A stretch of 64,000 nt of DNA from Phytophthora colocasiae (lineage: Eukaryota > Oomycota > Peronosporomycetes > Peronosporales > Peronosporaceae), in NCBI GenBank assembly GCA_018806915.1, contig JAGKQI010000040.1, positions 1,240,001-1,304,000 of the forward strand. The letters run 5' to 3'. The notes below the pieces were generated by a model. That model saw only the letters and a list, made by a program, of their open reading frames with translations. It did not search any database and was not told the DNA's origin. Numbering within the stretch: the first letter of the stretch is position 1; each line of letters begins with the position of its first letter. This document shows, piece after piece, positions 11,047 to 20,237 of this stretch. The position numbers and the translations under genes are program-made.

Positions 11047-11445
11047 ACTTTCCTTTAACTTTCAGTATCTGTGCCTTCCTTATCTGTGTCTTCCGTATCC
11101 GTGTCTGTAACTTCCTTGTTCGTGACTTCCGTATCCGTGTCCGTAACTTCCTGTAATACAAAACCCAGTCTCATGTTCAGTATCTGTATCTTACTAACCC
11201 CTCAGTAACAGTATCTGTGGCTCATGCTGTGCGGAATCTCTGTAGATGGCCTTCTTGCCCTGTGTCTGTAGTAGGCCCGTATTGCCTAACGTCTGTGCTT
11301 CCTTACTTCCGTACGCCTACAGGATAGGCCAGTACACCTAGTGCCAGTATTGCACCACTCCCAGTACAGAGTGTCCTGCCATGGTCCTTGCCCACTGTGA
11401 CTAGGCTCGCAAAGTCCACCTTATTGCAAACTTGCCCAGAAAGCC

Positions 11446-11461
11446 ACTGTAATGACCACCA
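11446..11461 (-). other. Primer-binding site of the LTR element
   Basis: Reading minus-strand from 11461, directly after the 5' LTR, the sequence is TGGTGGTCATTACAG. It begins with the TGG complementary to a tRNA CCA end and lies immediately next to the LTR. The priming tRNA is not identified. Confidence 0.55.
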
Positions 11462-12430
11462 TGTCGGCTTTACTTCCTTTTTACGCTTTGAAATTCCAAC
11501 TTGGAGGGAGCCAGTGGTCACGCAAGCAGGAACTAGAGTCAGCACGTCACCAGAGAGACCCCGGTGGACATTGTCCAGTAGAGACGGCTAGGGAGAAGAC
11601 GTTTGATAGCAACTACAGCCTTGGGTAGACTAGTAGCTTGTCCTCGTGCTAATCCCAATACAATATACATCATACAAGACGAATGCACCACCACATTGAA
11701 GTTGAAGTGGACACCCTTTAGTCGAGACGCTATCAATAAGCACCACAACTGCGCGGTAGCTAGCCGCGATCCCCGCCACACTACGCATGCATCCTCATCT
11801 TCGTACCTCAGAACTTCGTGCCTCCTGAACGTATTACCCCAGAGGTCCCTGCCGGTCAGTATACCGCAGAACAAGGCCACTCCCCTAGATAACCCCCAAA
11901 ATGCTGTTGGGTGAAGCCGGCCAGTTGCCGCAGTACTCCACGCGTAAGTCTTAGTTACTTAACTCCTCACGACCGTGCGAAATCGTAACTGAGAGGTTCG
12001 ACGGCCAGTCCGCACGCCAAAGAGCTCTCCTAACTACCGCCGCCCTTCTAGACTACACCTAAACTAACTATACTGGTCGCCACCGTCAGGATCTTCCTTC
12101 GGCGACGCTCTGCAAGCTTTCTCCGCCGTTCACTGTCTTCTATCTGCGTCGTTCGCCTTGGTCGTATACTTATCTCCATCGTAACTGCTCCGTGTCATCC
12201 CTCCTGTAGCGATCTTCTCATGTAGCCGTCGTCCTGCAACTTCAACGTCTCCGCCAATGTCTTGTGTCTGTAGCCCTGCTCGTCACCGTCCTGCACTCCG
12301 TTGATCCCGATTGACTTGTCGTCCACTTTCAACTGTCTTCGTCGTCACCAGTGAGATCAATTGTCACTGCGACGCGGGATTCTTCTGACATTGCTTGTGT
12401 TCCAGGTGCGTGGAGCACTACCTGTCCACA
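11462..12430 (-). repeat. 5' LTR (969 bp)
   Basis: This is the partner of 6522-7490. It carries the same internal open frames and shows no differences in the lines compared. In minus orientation it starts at 12430 and drives transcription toward gag. Confidence 0.92.
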
Positions 12431-12785
12431 GCGCGAACGAAAACACCAAGCTTGCAACCAAAATACCGACGAATACATGTATGTATTCATGTACATGTAG
12501 TACAGTTCGCTAGCTTTTTGAGAGGTCCGGGTACCAACTTCATTGGCAACTGATAAACATTCAACACGAATAGTCCACCCCACACTACTAGACTACATCG
12601 TTTTTTAGTACTAGTATTCTCCAGCTGGATAATCCAGCTGATCGAGCACAAGAGATATTCCGTCGTGGATGAGAACACAAAATACCAATCACGAGCAGCT
12701 ATACCTCATCTGTATGGATTTTTCTCCCCCTCGGGTTCCTGTGTAGACCCTCCGAATCGTAATAACAGCTACGGAAAAAAATCGC
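12431..12785. other. Intergenic DNA between the LTR element and effector 2
   Basis: There is no gene. The first 50 bp (acagcgcgaacga, then ccgacgaata) is a diverged copy of 13550-13612 upstream of effector 2, so the LTR element landed in an older low-copy repeat. Confidence 0.45.
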
Positions 12786-12900
12786 CACCTCCAAACACAA
12801 CAGACAAACATTCGAAATGTCATCTATTATTCACTTCAAATGGTAAAGAATTCACATGATGCTTGTTCAGGACTGGACACATTCGCAGCAGAAATGGCTT

Positions 12901-13347
12901 CTAGCTCATGTTCAAATTCATAATCCGTGCGTTTGCCTTCTCGATAGACCCCCTCTTGTTCTTGAGGAACGCATCACACAATTTAAGCAACGCTCGAGCC
13001 TTCTCTTCCGAGATTGTTGAACGACCCATAGCTACGCTCGTCCAAGAAGTTCCCCAACGTTTTGCAATGGATTCAAGCTTGTCGATTTGAGCTTGGCCCA
13101 AAGGGGCGCGTTCTTCCATGTCCTCTTCGTCATAAGTGGTGTAACCACGTTCCTCGCTGTCCACGGAGTCCTCCGACTCGTCTTCTTCTTCATTGACGGG
13201 GTACTTGTGGCTCCTCAGGAAGCGCTGGCTCGGGCTGCTCTGCACCATCTTGGATATCTTGGCCTGGTTGGAAGTGGTAACAGCTACCGTGTCGCTTGCG
13301 AAAAGGAAGGACGCTGCGGCGATCACTAGAACTTGAGAGAGACGCAT
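12901..13347 (-). CDS. Secreted RxLR-dEER effector 2 (paralog of effector 1)
   Basis: The gene encodes 148 residues on the minus strand, starting at the ATG at 13345-13347. The layout matches effector 1: signal peptide (residues 1-22), RFLR at 42-45, DSEER at 63-67, a second EER at 78-80 and a C-terminal module with RWGTSW. Compared with effector 1, I count 3 substitutions in the first 80 residues and 17 in the last 68, so the delivery region is conserved while the functional domain is changing. The start was chosen by the signal peptide; an upstream in-frame ATG (13521) lies before the core promoter. The host target is unknown. Confidence 0.92.
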   Translation of the reverse strand: MRLSQVLVIAAASFLFASDTVAVTTSNQAKISKMVQSSPSQRFLRSHKYPVNEEEDESEDSVDSEERGYTTYDEEDMEERAPLGQAQIDKLESIAKRWGTSWTSVAMGRSTISEEKARALLKLCDAFLKNKRGSIEKANARIMNLNMS

Positions 13348-13385
13348 GTCGCTTGTTGTTTGGCTTGAGGATGAAGGAAAATTGA

Positions 13386-13401
13386 AAAGTGAGGAAGGAG
13401 C
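13386..13401 (-). promoter_or_regulatory. Oomycete core promoter (Inr + FPR) of RxLR effector 2
   Basis: The reverse complement reads GCTCCTTCCTCACTTT, identical to the element before effector 1 and at the same spacing, 38 bp between its end and the ATG. Confidence 0.55.
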
Positions 13402-13412
13402 TGCCCTGCAAG

Positions 13413-13791
13413 TTCTGGGACAACAGTGCCCTATCTCTACAATGTACGCGACGATGTACTGTACATGCACGGGTTCGTACATGTATGTTATACTGTACCG
13501 CGGAAAAACGAAAGTCAACAACTCATAAACAACACAAATTGACAGCGCGGACGATTATGAGATAGTTTACGCGTAAACAGCAAGTTTCCGACCAAAACAC
13601 CGACGAATGCATGTGTACTACAGCACTACCGATAGGTTTGGAACGCAGCGTGCTATACCGGTAAGTAGTCACGGTACATGTAGTACAGTAGCTAAATCTT
13701 AGCACGTACTAGTACTCATTAACTGATTTTGCACCACTCGATTGCCTAATACTTGACCTTTTACATTTCCCCCCTGTAGTGATAACAATTG
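13413..13791. other. Upstream region of effector 2, cut by the Mutator-like insertion
   Basis: There is no gene. It contains a segment near 13507-13612 (agtcaac, ctcataaacaacacaaat, then cgcgtaaacag) with diverged copies at about 17255-17290 and 17508-17525. It ends in the 9-bp target duplication TAACAATTG (13783-13791). Confidence 0.45.
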
Positions 13792-13869
13792 GAGGAATTT
13801 CCATAAAGGAGTACCTAGCTACTGATTTTTGTTCTACCACACTAAATTGCAGTTGTCCAGTATACCGGT
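13792..13869 (+). repeat. Left terminal inverted repeat of the MULE
   Basis: It runs from GAGGAATTTCC to TATACCGGT and pairs with 16528-16612. An ATG inside it (13829) is in frame with the transposase, but the repeat is more likely promoter than coding. Confidence 0.9.
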
Positions 13870-13960
13870 ATTCTATCGCGCATCCACAATTAGCATTTCC
13901 TGTACGTCCCCACCCCTTCAACTCAAAAAGAGAAACGCAAATACTTTCACTCTCACTCCA

Positions 13961-15949
13961 ATGGCCAAGAACGCAGAGAAGAAGTCGACGTTTGGTACGT
14001 CTCCTTTCGAACTAGAAGAGGAACACCTTGGGAAAGCAGCTACCCTCGGCCTACTCCGACCAGATACGCTGCTTGAGTCATCTGACTCCTCTCATGAACT
14101 ATTCGGCGTCGCGTATGACAAATACAGAAACATTGGTACCGAAACGTTTGGTTCACAGAAAGCGATTCAAACCAGGGTCAAATTGCTGGCAGAACAGTGC
14201 GGGTTTCAGATTCGCGTTCATAGTAGCTGTACCCGGCGGAACAACTCAGGTAACGCTAAGTACGTCTGTAAGAAGCTACACGGCCAACAATACACGGACA
14301 AATCTACACCAGCTAGTGAACTCGTATGTCCGTTTTTCGTGAACGTATTTGGTCATGAGGGTGAATGGAAGATTACTCGCGCTAACTTTTGCCACAATCA
14401 TCTCTTGAATGTCGGCTTTAGTAGTCCTCCGCCTATGGAAAGCTCACTTGAACGCCCTGAACGCGACTTGCGCAACACAACCCGACAGATCAGCACAGCT
14501 ACATCGCTAGTTGAACGAGAGATGCTACCGACTTACAATGGCAGTACTAGTGGCATGACATCTGCTTCAATCCAAGCTTTTCTTCTGACAAAGGGAATTC
14601 GCTTATCACCAAGTCAAATTTCGCGATTAAAACAAGACATTGACGATAAACTTCGTGGAGACAGACTGGAAAGTTTCCAGAAATTGGAGGCTTATCTCGA
14701 ACGTTTAGCCAGCGAGAACCCTGGTACGTTATGGTTGTTCGAAAAAGAACCCAACAGGGTTTTTAAGCGAGCATGCCTCTTCTCAAACCTCGGCATTCAC
14801 ATGGCTACGCGCGCAAAAAAACTGTACGGGTTCGACGGGGCACATTTGAAAGGGGAAATGAACAAGTACGGTGTCTATCTTGTGGCTACAGCTAAAGATT
14901 TCAACAACAACATCATTCCGTTTGGTTTTGCTCTTGTTCCAAAGGAAAATTTCGATCATTGGGTCTGGTTTTTGAACGCCGTTAAAGAAGCCTTAAGTAA
15001 TCCTGCCAAGTTTACCGCTGTTTCGGACCGACAGAAAGGATTACTTGCTGCGGTCAAGACGGTGTTTCCGGTGGCAGGGCATCGCTTTTGTCTCCATCAT
15101 ATTTTATCTAACCTCGCAGACGCAAGAATTTCTCTAGCACCTGAAGAGCGTGGACTTGTGTGTAAAATGGCTAGAAGTGACTGTGAAAACGACTTTAACA
15201 CCTTTCGATCGATTTTAGAGGAAACGAAGCCAGGCGCAGTGGAGAGACTTGACATGATACCGCGCGAAAATTGGGTAAAGTACAAATTTCTCGAGACTTT
15301 TAACGTTCCCACTTATGGAGAGATTACCTCTAATCTCTCTGAACAAGCCAATAATTGGATTGGATATCAGTGTCGGAGTGCTAAACCTTTAGATGCGTTT
15401 AATCTGTATGTCATGAAGCTCAATGACTTAGCTGCTGACCGGCGCAGTTTGGCATCAGATTGGACTTTCAAGTTTTGTGGTGAAAGTTTGGTGCCGATGT
15501 TAAGGAAAAAGCGTGCTGAGTTAGCACAGGCAAGCCAATTTTGTGAGCAGAAGCCGTGTATGGCAGGTAGATACCTTGAGCGATTTAAAGGCTCTGTTTC
15601 GAGGGAGGGTTTGGTGCACCCATGGATGTTTGTAGACCTCCCTGCCCAAACTTGCACGTGTGGGAACTGGCAGGACATGTTATTCCCTTGCGTGCATGCA
15701 GTATACGCAGCAACAATCGACGGCCAGGATATTGAATCTTTGTATGACAAAAACCTATTGTCCATACAGCATTTCCAACAGACATACAGCAGAGCATTTC
15801 GCCCCTGGCCAACTACCTGCACGCTACTACGGGACACGACATTGCTCATGCCACCAATTGTAGCGAATCTACCAGAACAAGGCAAACGTGGGTTAAAGCC
15901 TGGACCCAAGCCCAAACACAAACGCAAGACTGCAAAGAGAAAGGCATAA
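13961..15949 (+). CDS. MULE transposase (DDE type, zinc-binding N-terminus, SWIM finger)
   Basis: This uninterrupted frame encodes 662 residues from the ATG at 13961; an in-frame ATG at 13829 sits inside the terminal repeat and was not used. The N-terminal quarter has a FAR1/WRKY-like Cys/His pattern (CGFQIRVHSSC...CPFF...CHNH). The MULE catalytic core follows, with YGFDGAHLKG (first Asp), AVSDRQKGLL (second Asp), the conserved HRFCLHHI, and a downstream Glu candidate in SNLSEQANNW. A SWIM zinc finger (CTCGNW...FPCVHA) and a Lys/Arg-rich tail, likely a nuclear localisation signal, complete the protein. It would bind the terminal repeats in the nucleus and move the element. All expected catalytic features are present, so it is probably functional. 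Confidence 0.93.
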   Translation: MAKNAEKKSTFGTSPFELEEEHLGKAATLGLLRPDTLLESSDSSHELFGVAYDKYRNIGTETFGSQKAIQTRVKLLAEQCGFQIRVHSSCTRRNNSGNAKYVCKKLHGQQYTDKSTPASELVCPFFVNVFGHEGEWKITRANFCHNHLLNVGFSSPPPMESSLERPERDLRNTTRQISTATSLVEREMLPTYNGSTSGMTSASIQAFLLTKGIRLSPSQISRLKQDIDDKLRGDRLESFQKLEAYLERLASENPGTLWLFEKEPNRVFKRACLFSNLGIHMATRAKKLYGFDGAHLKGEMNKYGVYLVATAKDFNNNIIPFGFALVPKENFDHWVWFLNAVKEALSNPAKFTAVSDRQKGLLAAVKTVFPVAGHRFCLHHILSNLADARISLAPEERGLVCKMARSDCENDFNTFRSILEETKPGAVERLDMIPRENWVKYKFLETFNVPTYGEITSNLSEQANNWIGYQCRSAKPLDAFNLYVMKLNDLAADRRSLASDWTFKFCGESLVPMLRKKRAELAQASQFCEQKPCMAGRYLERFKGSVSREGLVHPWMFVDLPAQTCTCGNWQDMLFPCVHAVYAATIDGQDIESLYDKNLLSIQHFQQTYSRAFRPWPTTCTLLRDTTLLMPPIVANLPEQGKRGLKPGPKPKHKRKTAKRKA

Positions 15950-16080
15950 AGCAGCAACACGAGATATATAGGCAAGACTCAGAGCATTGGATATTTACAT
16001 AGTCACCTGTATTTCCTTACATTTAAAAGTGCAATTATTGCATTGAGCGCTATCTAGATCAACATGGGTCAGCACCACAC

Positions 16081-16500
16081 GAATTTTTGCAATGCGACAG
16101 CGGCGACACGTCCTGCAAGTGAAGTTCTTGCAGCCTCTCCGATGAGTCATTACCACTCAGGATAGCTGCCTGCACGGTCGCACCGTACGCCACAGCCTTG
16201 TCTTGGTGAATCATCTTGTTAGGTTCCTTGTCGTTGAAGAAATTCGACGGCTCTCTGACGCTTAGAGTCGCGCAAAACCTCTCTATCGTCTTGCAGAAGA
16301 AGTCGCCGCGAAGTTGATACCGTCGAAGAGAGAGTTGATCTCGACGTAAACCTGAGTTGGCAACGACAGCGTACGCTTACACACTTGGAGGCCGTCAGCA
16401 AACAACGAAAAGCGCGCTGGTTCTTCGTGATGTCCTTCCAGTGCTTGCGCTTGAGAACCTGCGTGAAGATGACCATCAGGCGATTGTCTACGTCCTCACT
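16081..16500 (-). pseudogene. Captured, broken Hsp70 gene fragment inside the MULE
   Basis: Three minus-strand frames match consecutive parts of cytosolic Hsp70. The first is [18 protein letters not shown] then [10 protein letters not shown] (family: GGEDFDNRLV..., KDLSGNQRALRRL). After a phase change come [22 protein letters not shown] (family: AKRTLSSSTQ..EIDSLFDGIDF) and a stop. After a further change come [11 protein letters not shown] and [15 protein letters not shown], then LQDVSPLS (family: FFNGKEPN.SINPDEAVAYGAAVQAAIL...LLDVAPLSLG). The piece corresponds roughly to residues 230-400 of an Hsp70, with internal loss of the DDE...STRIPK segment. It lies wholly between the transposase stop and the right terminal repeat, so it was picked up by the transposon. 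It cannot make a chaperone. Confidence 0.85.
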
Positions 16501-16527
16501 TGGATACTTTGAATTTGACCGATGCAA

Positions 16528-16612
16528 ACCGGTATACTGGACAACTTCGAAATGCAATTTGGTGTGGTAGAACAAAAATCAGTAGCTAGGTACTCCTTTA
16601 TGGAAATTCCTC
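16528..16612 (-). repeat. Right terminal inverted repeat of the MULE
   Basis: Its reverse complement matches 13792-13869 with one substitution cluster and a 6-7 bp insertion. Confidence 0.9.
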
Positions 16613-17888
16613 TAACAATTGGATTGGGCTGGCAAACACGTAGAGAATTGCAGCCGAGCCGGATAGCCTAACCGCTAGATCCTCTACATTGGTCTGATAG
16701 TGCAATCCTACTAGGCTGTACTCCTATCTTTTTCTTAAACAGCGACAGCAGCGAGTCTGTCAAGTTGGCTCATCAGTCTGCAATCTGCCTTTCACCCAAA
16801 AGGCCATTGACCAATTCGAGGACGCGTTCCGATCGTATCTAATCCACAAGCGGGGGAACTAGGGGGCTGACACACCACACACTTGGAAGTAAATCCACTG
16901 AAGAAATGTACTGCATTCTGTTTGCCATTCTTCCTTAGCTGATACTGCAACTTTAATCGAATAGAGCGTAGAGATCGATGAGCTAAGAACTAACCGTTTT
17001 GCGCCAGTGTTTTTTTTTCTTTTTTCTGACGAATTCACGATACCCAGAAGAAGAGATAACCTTGGTTCCCATCTGATTTTCCAAAACAAATGCGAAATGA
17101 TAAAGCGGAATGAACTTGAATTTCAGTTCAAGTAGGAGATTCAGACCAGCAAAGCAAGAAACGCAACCAGGGCGTAAACCATAGAGTTGTGTTGCGAATT
17201 TTAAAGGGAGTCAAATGGCGACGGTGCAATCCGAAAACGGGGGAAAATGCATAAGTCAACATCTCATAAACAACACAAATGTGACGTAACTACGCAGTCT
17301 GGAGGTCTGTTTAAGCAATTGAAGTGAACACGGGTTAAAGCAAAGGAATTTTTGTATAGGGGCATTTCTTGACAATTCTTACTCCTTTGCCACATTTTGC
17401 TCAACGGTTCATATGTAGCACGGATAGTGTAACTCACATATATTCTCAGGCGTCATTTTGTTGTGTGAAGTGTAGCAACGATGGTTGGGAAGCGATTGTG
17501 AGAGAGTTCTCGCGTAAACAGCGATAAATTTTTCGAACAAAATCGTATATTTTCTTTTATTATTATTACCGGTAAGTGTGTAAGTTAAATTTTCTTTGGT
17601 TGCAAAATAGAATAAAACCAAAGACGAGAAAATGTAGGTATAGCTATCAACAAACAATAATGTACATTATTGGTAGTGACCTGCGATAAAGTGAGAATTC
17701 TCAACAAACTACTACAGTAGTATCGTATTTGGATTGTGCTGGATTACAATCTGGAGATCCTGTTGGATATGTACATGTACAGTGCCGTTGAAATAGAAGT
17801 TTTTGCTACTTCGCGTTATCGCCGAATCATCTGCAGCATCACTTTCAAACGAGAAATTGAGACAGTTTGATCTAGAATTTTGTTTTAA
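16613..17888. other. Gene-free stretch between the MULE and the 8.3-kb piggyBac element
   Basis: It begins with the MULE target duplication and ends with the TTAA target of the piggyBac element (17885-17888). No open frame has family motifs. Two short segments (about 17255-17290 and 17508-17525) are diverged copies of DNA upstream of effector 2. The rest is AT-rich and unassigned. Confidence 0.45.
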
Positions 17889-17945
17889 CCCTTCTGCGAA
17901 GCAATGGACTAAACTATAGTATACAAAGTTAAGTCAATGTCTTGT

Positions 17946-18063
17946 AAAAGGGCCCTCAGGCGCCCTTTTAGAGACAGATCGCAAGATCATCCATGCCTCA
18001 AATCTCGCAAGATGCACGAGGATACCTCCTTCATCAACCTCTAAGGGCACATCATGCGCCTTT
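17946..18063. repeat. Left subterminal hairpin repeats of the piggyBac element
   Basis: AAAAGGGC and GCCCTTTT form an 8-bp stem at 17946-17969; a second copy (AAGGGC...GCGCCTTT) is at 18043-18063. Matching copies stand at the right end (26108-26129 and 26171-26190). They are likely transposase-binding sites. Confidence 0.65.
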
Positions 18064-18833
18064 CAAGATGGCGATCTGATAGGCCGATATCCTGGAGCTA
18101 AACAAAAAATCTGGAAGAATACTCTAATTGGATAAAAAGAAGTTGGTGGGAAGCAGCTTCAGGTAACAAATCAAAAATTACGTCAAACATGAGCCACGTT
18201 TTTGAACGCCATGCTTGGAATGATGATGCTTGGATGTTGTCTTGCATGAGCACTGGCGCCGCGCTTGCAACGACTACGTCTACACAAACACTTTCCGCTT
18301 GTTAATGGCAGTCCAGAATGGCTTTATCATTCCCTACGTGTTCGCAATTAGCTTCTTCTACAAACAGCTAGCAAACTGGAATAAATGCCTTTGAATGCCA
18401 GAATTAATTTTTATTGAAACTTAATTATTTCAAAAACACATAGCATATAAATTACAAAACAACAAGTGAACTATCAAAATGCGACCTGTTAAAATTAATC
18501 GCGAACAACGACGCGTGGCGACCGTCCAGCATTTCCCTCCCCTCCCGTTTCGGAGAATTCATGACGCTTAGTGAAGAAGCACCCGGAGAGAAGAAGGCAC
18601 CACCACCAGGGCAAGTCAGCAAGCGACGCCGGCTTGATACGTCCGCCGCGTGGGGCGTTCGGTTTCGTGATGTGTGGGCGGCGTTATTAAAAGATGGGTG
18701 GACATCAAAGCGACCAAGTGGCCGGAGCTTGGACTCGCGATACCAGTACATCGTCCCTCGTGGGCGTTATAATGGTGAGGAAGGGGTCGACTTCTTTCTC
18801 GGCGAAGACGCCTTGATGCAACACCTCCATGAT

Positions 18834-20237
18834 GCCGTCCAAGGTAAGTAAGAATGGTGTGATTTGGTGCTACGTGTACTTGACATTGTTCGTGTATGTG
18901 CTATAGGTGACGAGCTACGAGAAGCAGTGGCAGAGCGTGGTGGCGGCGCAGTACAGCAGTGTCGCGGTGCAGCGCAAGACACCGGTGCAGCCGTTGACAC
19001 CAACGTCCAAGGTGCGTGATGAATGTGTACTGGACGACGGTGCACTAGTTGCTAATGTTGTGTGCATGCGTAAGGTGCAGGTGGTGAGCATCGAGCAGCA
19101 GGCGGACTACATCTCATCGATGCTGTGCAAGGTGTGTGAGGTCTTTATGGAGGTGGTGCTTCTGATGGCTGATGCTGCTATGTGTTTTGTAGGACTTGGA
19201 CATCGGGACGATGCTGGCACAGCGTACGCTGGTACTGTCGGTAGAGGTGAGAAAGAACTACATGGACTGTGTGGGTGCTGTGGTTGTTGACGTTATTTGC
19301 GTACTGTGTATGTAGCTCACGAGCATCGTGTAGGAGTTGTTGTTAGTGACGCCGCTGGCCGAGGTGGGGGAAGCCGTGTTGTGAGATGGACACAAGATGC
19401 TGACGTTGTGCTATGTGATATGCAGTTTCCAAGCGCCGTGGATCAGCAGCAGTGGATGATGAGGGTGGCGTTACTGGCCCAGGTGAGCGGAATTATATTG
19501 TAGAGGTGTTCTGTGTTAGTGACATCGTTATGCTTGCTGTGTAGTTACCAAACGTCGCGTGTGCGTGAGTTCTGCTAGTGGTGTACGTACGTCGAGACGT
19601 AGGCGTGCAGCTGCTGAACGTCCGATTGGTGGACAATCTGCTCGTGGTCGTGCACTTCGAAGTGCTAGTAATGAACTTGCTTCGGGTGCTTTGGCTGGCA
19701 CAAGTGACGGTCGTGCTTCGGCCATTGGATGCTGCTGGTGATGACTTTGTTTCGAGTGGCCAAGTTGGCAGCGATGAACTTGCTCGTGGTGGACGTGCGC
19801 TTCGAGGTGAACGTGCGCTTCGAGGTGAACGTCCAGCTGGTGATGAACTTGCTTCGAGTGGTAATGCTGGCACAAGTGGTGGACGAGCTTTGGACAGCGA
19901 TCGTGCTACTGGTGATGATCTTGCTTCGAGTGGTATTGGCACTAGTGGTGGACGAGCTTTGGACAGCGATCGTGCTACTGGTGATGAACGTTCTTCGAGA
20001 GGTATTGCTGGCACTAGTGGTGGACGAGCTTTGGACAGCGATCGTGCTACTGGTGATGAACGTTCTTCGAGAGGTATTGCTGGCACTAGTGGTGGACGAG
20101 TTTCGGACAGTGAACGTCCAGCTGGTGATGACCTTGCTTCGAGTGGTATTGGCACTAGTAGTGGACGAGCTTTGGACAGCGATCGTGCTACTGGTGATGA
20201 ACGTTCTTCAAGAGGTATTGCTGGCACTAGTGGTGGA
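18834..20237 (+). repeat. Left arm of a 1.3-1.4-kb inverted repeat inside the piggyBac element
   Basis: From GCCGTCC at the end of exon 1 through the six shared exons and the repeat linker, the sequence is nearly identical in reverse complement to 24228-25560. The arms differ by a 2-bp deletion at about 19729, small changes in introns and copy number in the linker array. The loop between the arms is about 4 kb. Confidence 0.88.
19881..20237 (+). repeat. 72/66-bp coding tandem repeats (linker of the transposase copy)
   Basis: About five units begin GGACGAGCTTTGGACAGCGA and encode repeats such as GRALDSDRATGDERSSRGIA. Most units are 72 bp; some lack 6 bp. All lengths are multiples of three, so expansion keeps the frame. 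Confidence 0.8.

Larger units (their letters stand above)
6522..12430 (-). mobile_element. Non-autonomous LTR retrotransposon with gag but no pol (TR-GAG-like), 5.9 kb
   Basis: Two direct repeats of 969 bp (6522-7490 and 11462-12430) bound a 3,971-bp internal region. In minus orientation each LTR runs 5'-TG...CA-3'. The flanks share a 4-bp target duplication, GCGC (6518-6521 and 12431-12434); an adjoining A may extend it to five. A primer-binding site abuts the 5' LTR at about 11446-11461 and a purine-rich tract abuts the 3' LTR at about 7491-7504. Gag-like coding is on the minus strand. I found no protease, reverse transcriptase, RNase H or integrase motif, and the internal region is too short for a normal pol. 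The LTRs showed no difference wherever I compared them, which points to a young insertion mobilised in trans. Confidence 0.88.
12786..13412 (-). repeat. Arm of the inverted segmental duplication (partner 1398-2016)
   Basis: Reverse-complement counterpart of 1398-2016, covering effector 2, its core promoter and its 3' flank. It is bracketed by the LTR element on one side and the Mutator-like element on the other. Confidence 0.75.
13792..16612 (+). mobile_element. Mutator-like element (MULE), 2.8 kb, carrying transposase and captured Hsp70 fragment
   Basis: Terminal inverted repeats of about 80 bp (13792-13869 and 16528-16612) both start GAGGAATTTCCATAAAGGAG; they differ by a few bases and a small indel. 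They are flanked by an exact 9-bp target duplication, TAACAATTG (13783-13791 and 16613-16621), the hallmark length for Mutator-type transposition. Inside are an uninterrupted transposase on the plus strand and, between it and the right repeat, a broken piece of an Hsp70 gene on the minus strand. Intact ends and an open transposase suggest an autonomous, recently active copy. Confidence 0.93.

Noticed and set aside
18907..19290. 127-codon ORF present identically at 25104-25487
   Set aside because: It reads across exon-intron boundaries; the splice-consistent phase-1 reading (GDELREAVAERGGGAV) explains the region and keeps a long open protein in the minus copy.
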